The notes below the pieces were generated by a model that saw only the letters and a list, made by a program, of their open reading frames with translations, was not told where the DNA came from and ran no database searches. DNA of 7,951 nt, from assembly GCA_903903765.1 (NCBI GenBank), contig CAIVAH010000251.1, positions 1-7,951 on the forward strand, given 5' to 3'. Each line of letters opens with the position of its first letter. The first letter of the stretch is position 1. The DNA is from an uncultured Methylococcaceae bacterium. GTDB taxonomy: Bacteria; Pseudomonadota; Gammaproteobacteria; Methylococcales; Methylomonadaceae. Made by a program: the position numbers and the translations under genes. Below are positions 7,078 through 7,951 of the stretch, piece after piece.

Positions 7078-7951
7078 TTAATTCCTAAAATTCTCAACTA
7101 AAGCCGCCGCTACATTTTCCATGCGCTGAGCTCTTGAACCTTTAATCAAAATGATTTCATCGCCTTTTAATTCTTGTTTTAATTCAGCAATCAAATCTTC
7201 CTGATTTTCATAAAATTTGGCACCTGCTCCAAAAGTATCTACCGTATACTTTGCATCCGCACCTACTGCAAATATTCGCTCTACGCCACTTAACTTAATA
7301 TCCTCAGCCATATCACTGTGAATAGCAGAACTTTCTACGCCTAGCTCACCAAAAGCACCCAATACCAACCAAGTCTTCCCCCTAAACTTACTCAAAACAT
7401 TAAGTGCCACTTTAAGAGAAGCTGAATTTGCATTATAAGTATCATCAATTATTACGTTACCTAATTTACCCACTAAAGGTTGCATCCTGCCTGTGACTGA
7501 CACTAAACTTTCTAAGCCAAGTTTAATTTGTTCTAGCTCAATACCTAATGTCATAGTCGCAGCTGTTGACGCTAAAGCATTAAGAATGTTATGCCGCCCA
7601 GCCAAACCTAACCTAATATCAATAGCACCTTTTGATGTTATCAATTTAAAGGTAGTCAAGAACCTATTGCCAGCAATTTCTGAATTAATTTGTGTTGCAG
7701 TTACATCGGCGCCATCATCTAACCCAAATGAAACGATCGATCTACTTTTTGCTACTGTCTGCCAATATTCAAAATACTTGTCATCTTTATTAATTACCGC
7801 AAAACCATCTGACTTTAGCGTTTCTATAATCTCGCCCTTTGCTTTTGCAACACCCTCTAAACTGCCAAAGCCATCTAAATGTGCAAGACCTGCATTAGTA
7901 ATGATGACCACATCCGCTTTAGCATAACGACTGGTATAAGCTATTTCACCA
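7078..7951 (-). CDS. murF: UDP-N-acetylmuramoyl-tripeptide--D-alanyl-D-alanine ligase MurF (N-terminal part outside window)
   Basis: MurF is the cytoplasmic ATP-dependent ligase that adds D-Ala-D-Ala to UDP-MurNAc-tripeptide, the last soluble step before MraY. The frame is open from the right edge for 290 residues to the TAA at 7078-7080. About 160 N-terminal residues, including the P-loop, lie outside. Visible parts, numbered within the fragment, are GEIAY (1-5), ITNAGLAHLDGFGSLEGVAKAKGEI (starting at 17), LAGRHNILNALA (117-128), GRMQP (154-158), IIDDTYNANSASLKVAL (167-183), VLGAFGELG (196-204) and ILIKGSRAQRMENVAAAL (267-284). The GTG at 7909-7911 is an internal Val codon, not a start, because the conserved sequence continues upstream of it. 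The usual GDM.ELG motif has Ala in place of Asp. The 3' end carries the mraY ribosome site. Confidence 0.96.
   Translation of the reverse strand, partial: GEIAYTSRYAKADVVIITNAGLAHLDGFGSLEGVAKAKGEIIETLKSDGFAVINKDDKYFEYWQTVAKSRSIVSFGLDDGADVTATQINSEIAGNRFLTTFKLITSKGAIDIRLGLAGRHNILNALASTAATMTLGIELEQIKLGLESLVSVTGRMQPLVGKLGNVIIDDTYNANSASLKVALNVLSKFRGKTWLVLGAFGELGVESSAIHSDMAEDIKLSGVERIFAVGADAKYTVDTFGAGAKFYENQEDLIAELKQELKGDEIILIKGSRAQRMENVAAALVENFRN
7083..7086 (-). promoter_or_regulatory. mraY ribosome binding site
   Basis: AGGA lies 8 bases before the mraY ATG, inside the last codons of murF. This supports Met1 and means mraY has its own ribosome site despite the 3-base gap. Confidence 0.7.

Noticed and set aside
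7909..7911. GTG as the start of a 277-residue murF
   Set aside because: The conserved GEIAY motif continues in frame upstream to the window edge, so this is an internal valine and the gene is cut by the edge.

Overview
The window is a dense, AT-rich piece of a bacterial division and cell wall (dcw) cluster. All genes lie on the minus strand. Transcription therefore runs from high to low coordinates in the order murF (3' part) - mraY - murD - ftsW - murG - murC - murB (nearly complete). The gene order and protein sequences fit a gammaproteobacterium. MraY is 360 residues with its catalytic Asp positions numbered as in E. coli, and murB directly follows murC, an arrangement common in non-enteric Proteobacteria but not found in E. 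coli. The genus cannot be determined from the sequence alone.

Layout: murF enters from the right edge and stops at 7078. mraY (5992-7074) begins 3 bases after the murF stop. A 60-base gap (5932-5991), the only real intergenic space, separates mraY from murD (4552-5931). murD overlaps ftsW (3392-4555) by an ATGA junction. ftsW overlaps murG (2331-3407) by 16 bases. murG overlaps murC (886-2334) by another ATGA junction. murC is followed after 11 bases by murB (872-874 start), which runs off the left edge. No stretch over 100 bases lacks a gene, and I saw no tRNA, rRNA, CRISPR array, insertion sequence or strong terminator.

Together the genes encode most of the route from UDP-MurNAc to lipid II, plus a SEDS polymerase. 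MurB and MurC make UDP-MurNAc-L-Ala. MurD adds D-Glu, and MurF adds the D-Ala-D-Ala dipeptide. MraY moves the product onto undecaprenyl phosphate (lipid I), and MurG adds GlcNAc to give lipid II. FtsW polymerises lipid II at the septum. MurE and FtsI would be expected upstream, and Ddl, FtsQ, FtsA and FtsZ downstream, outside the window.

This is a conserved housekeeping region and I find no undescribed system. The points worth a second look are small: a possible 19-codon reading frame and an overlapping promoter-like sequence in the mraY-murD gap, an N-terminal extension of MurD, a perfect 19-base palindrome just before the murC ribosome binding site, an unusual murB start, and single-residue departures from the usual motifs in FtsW and MurF.
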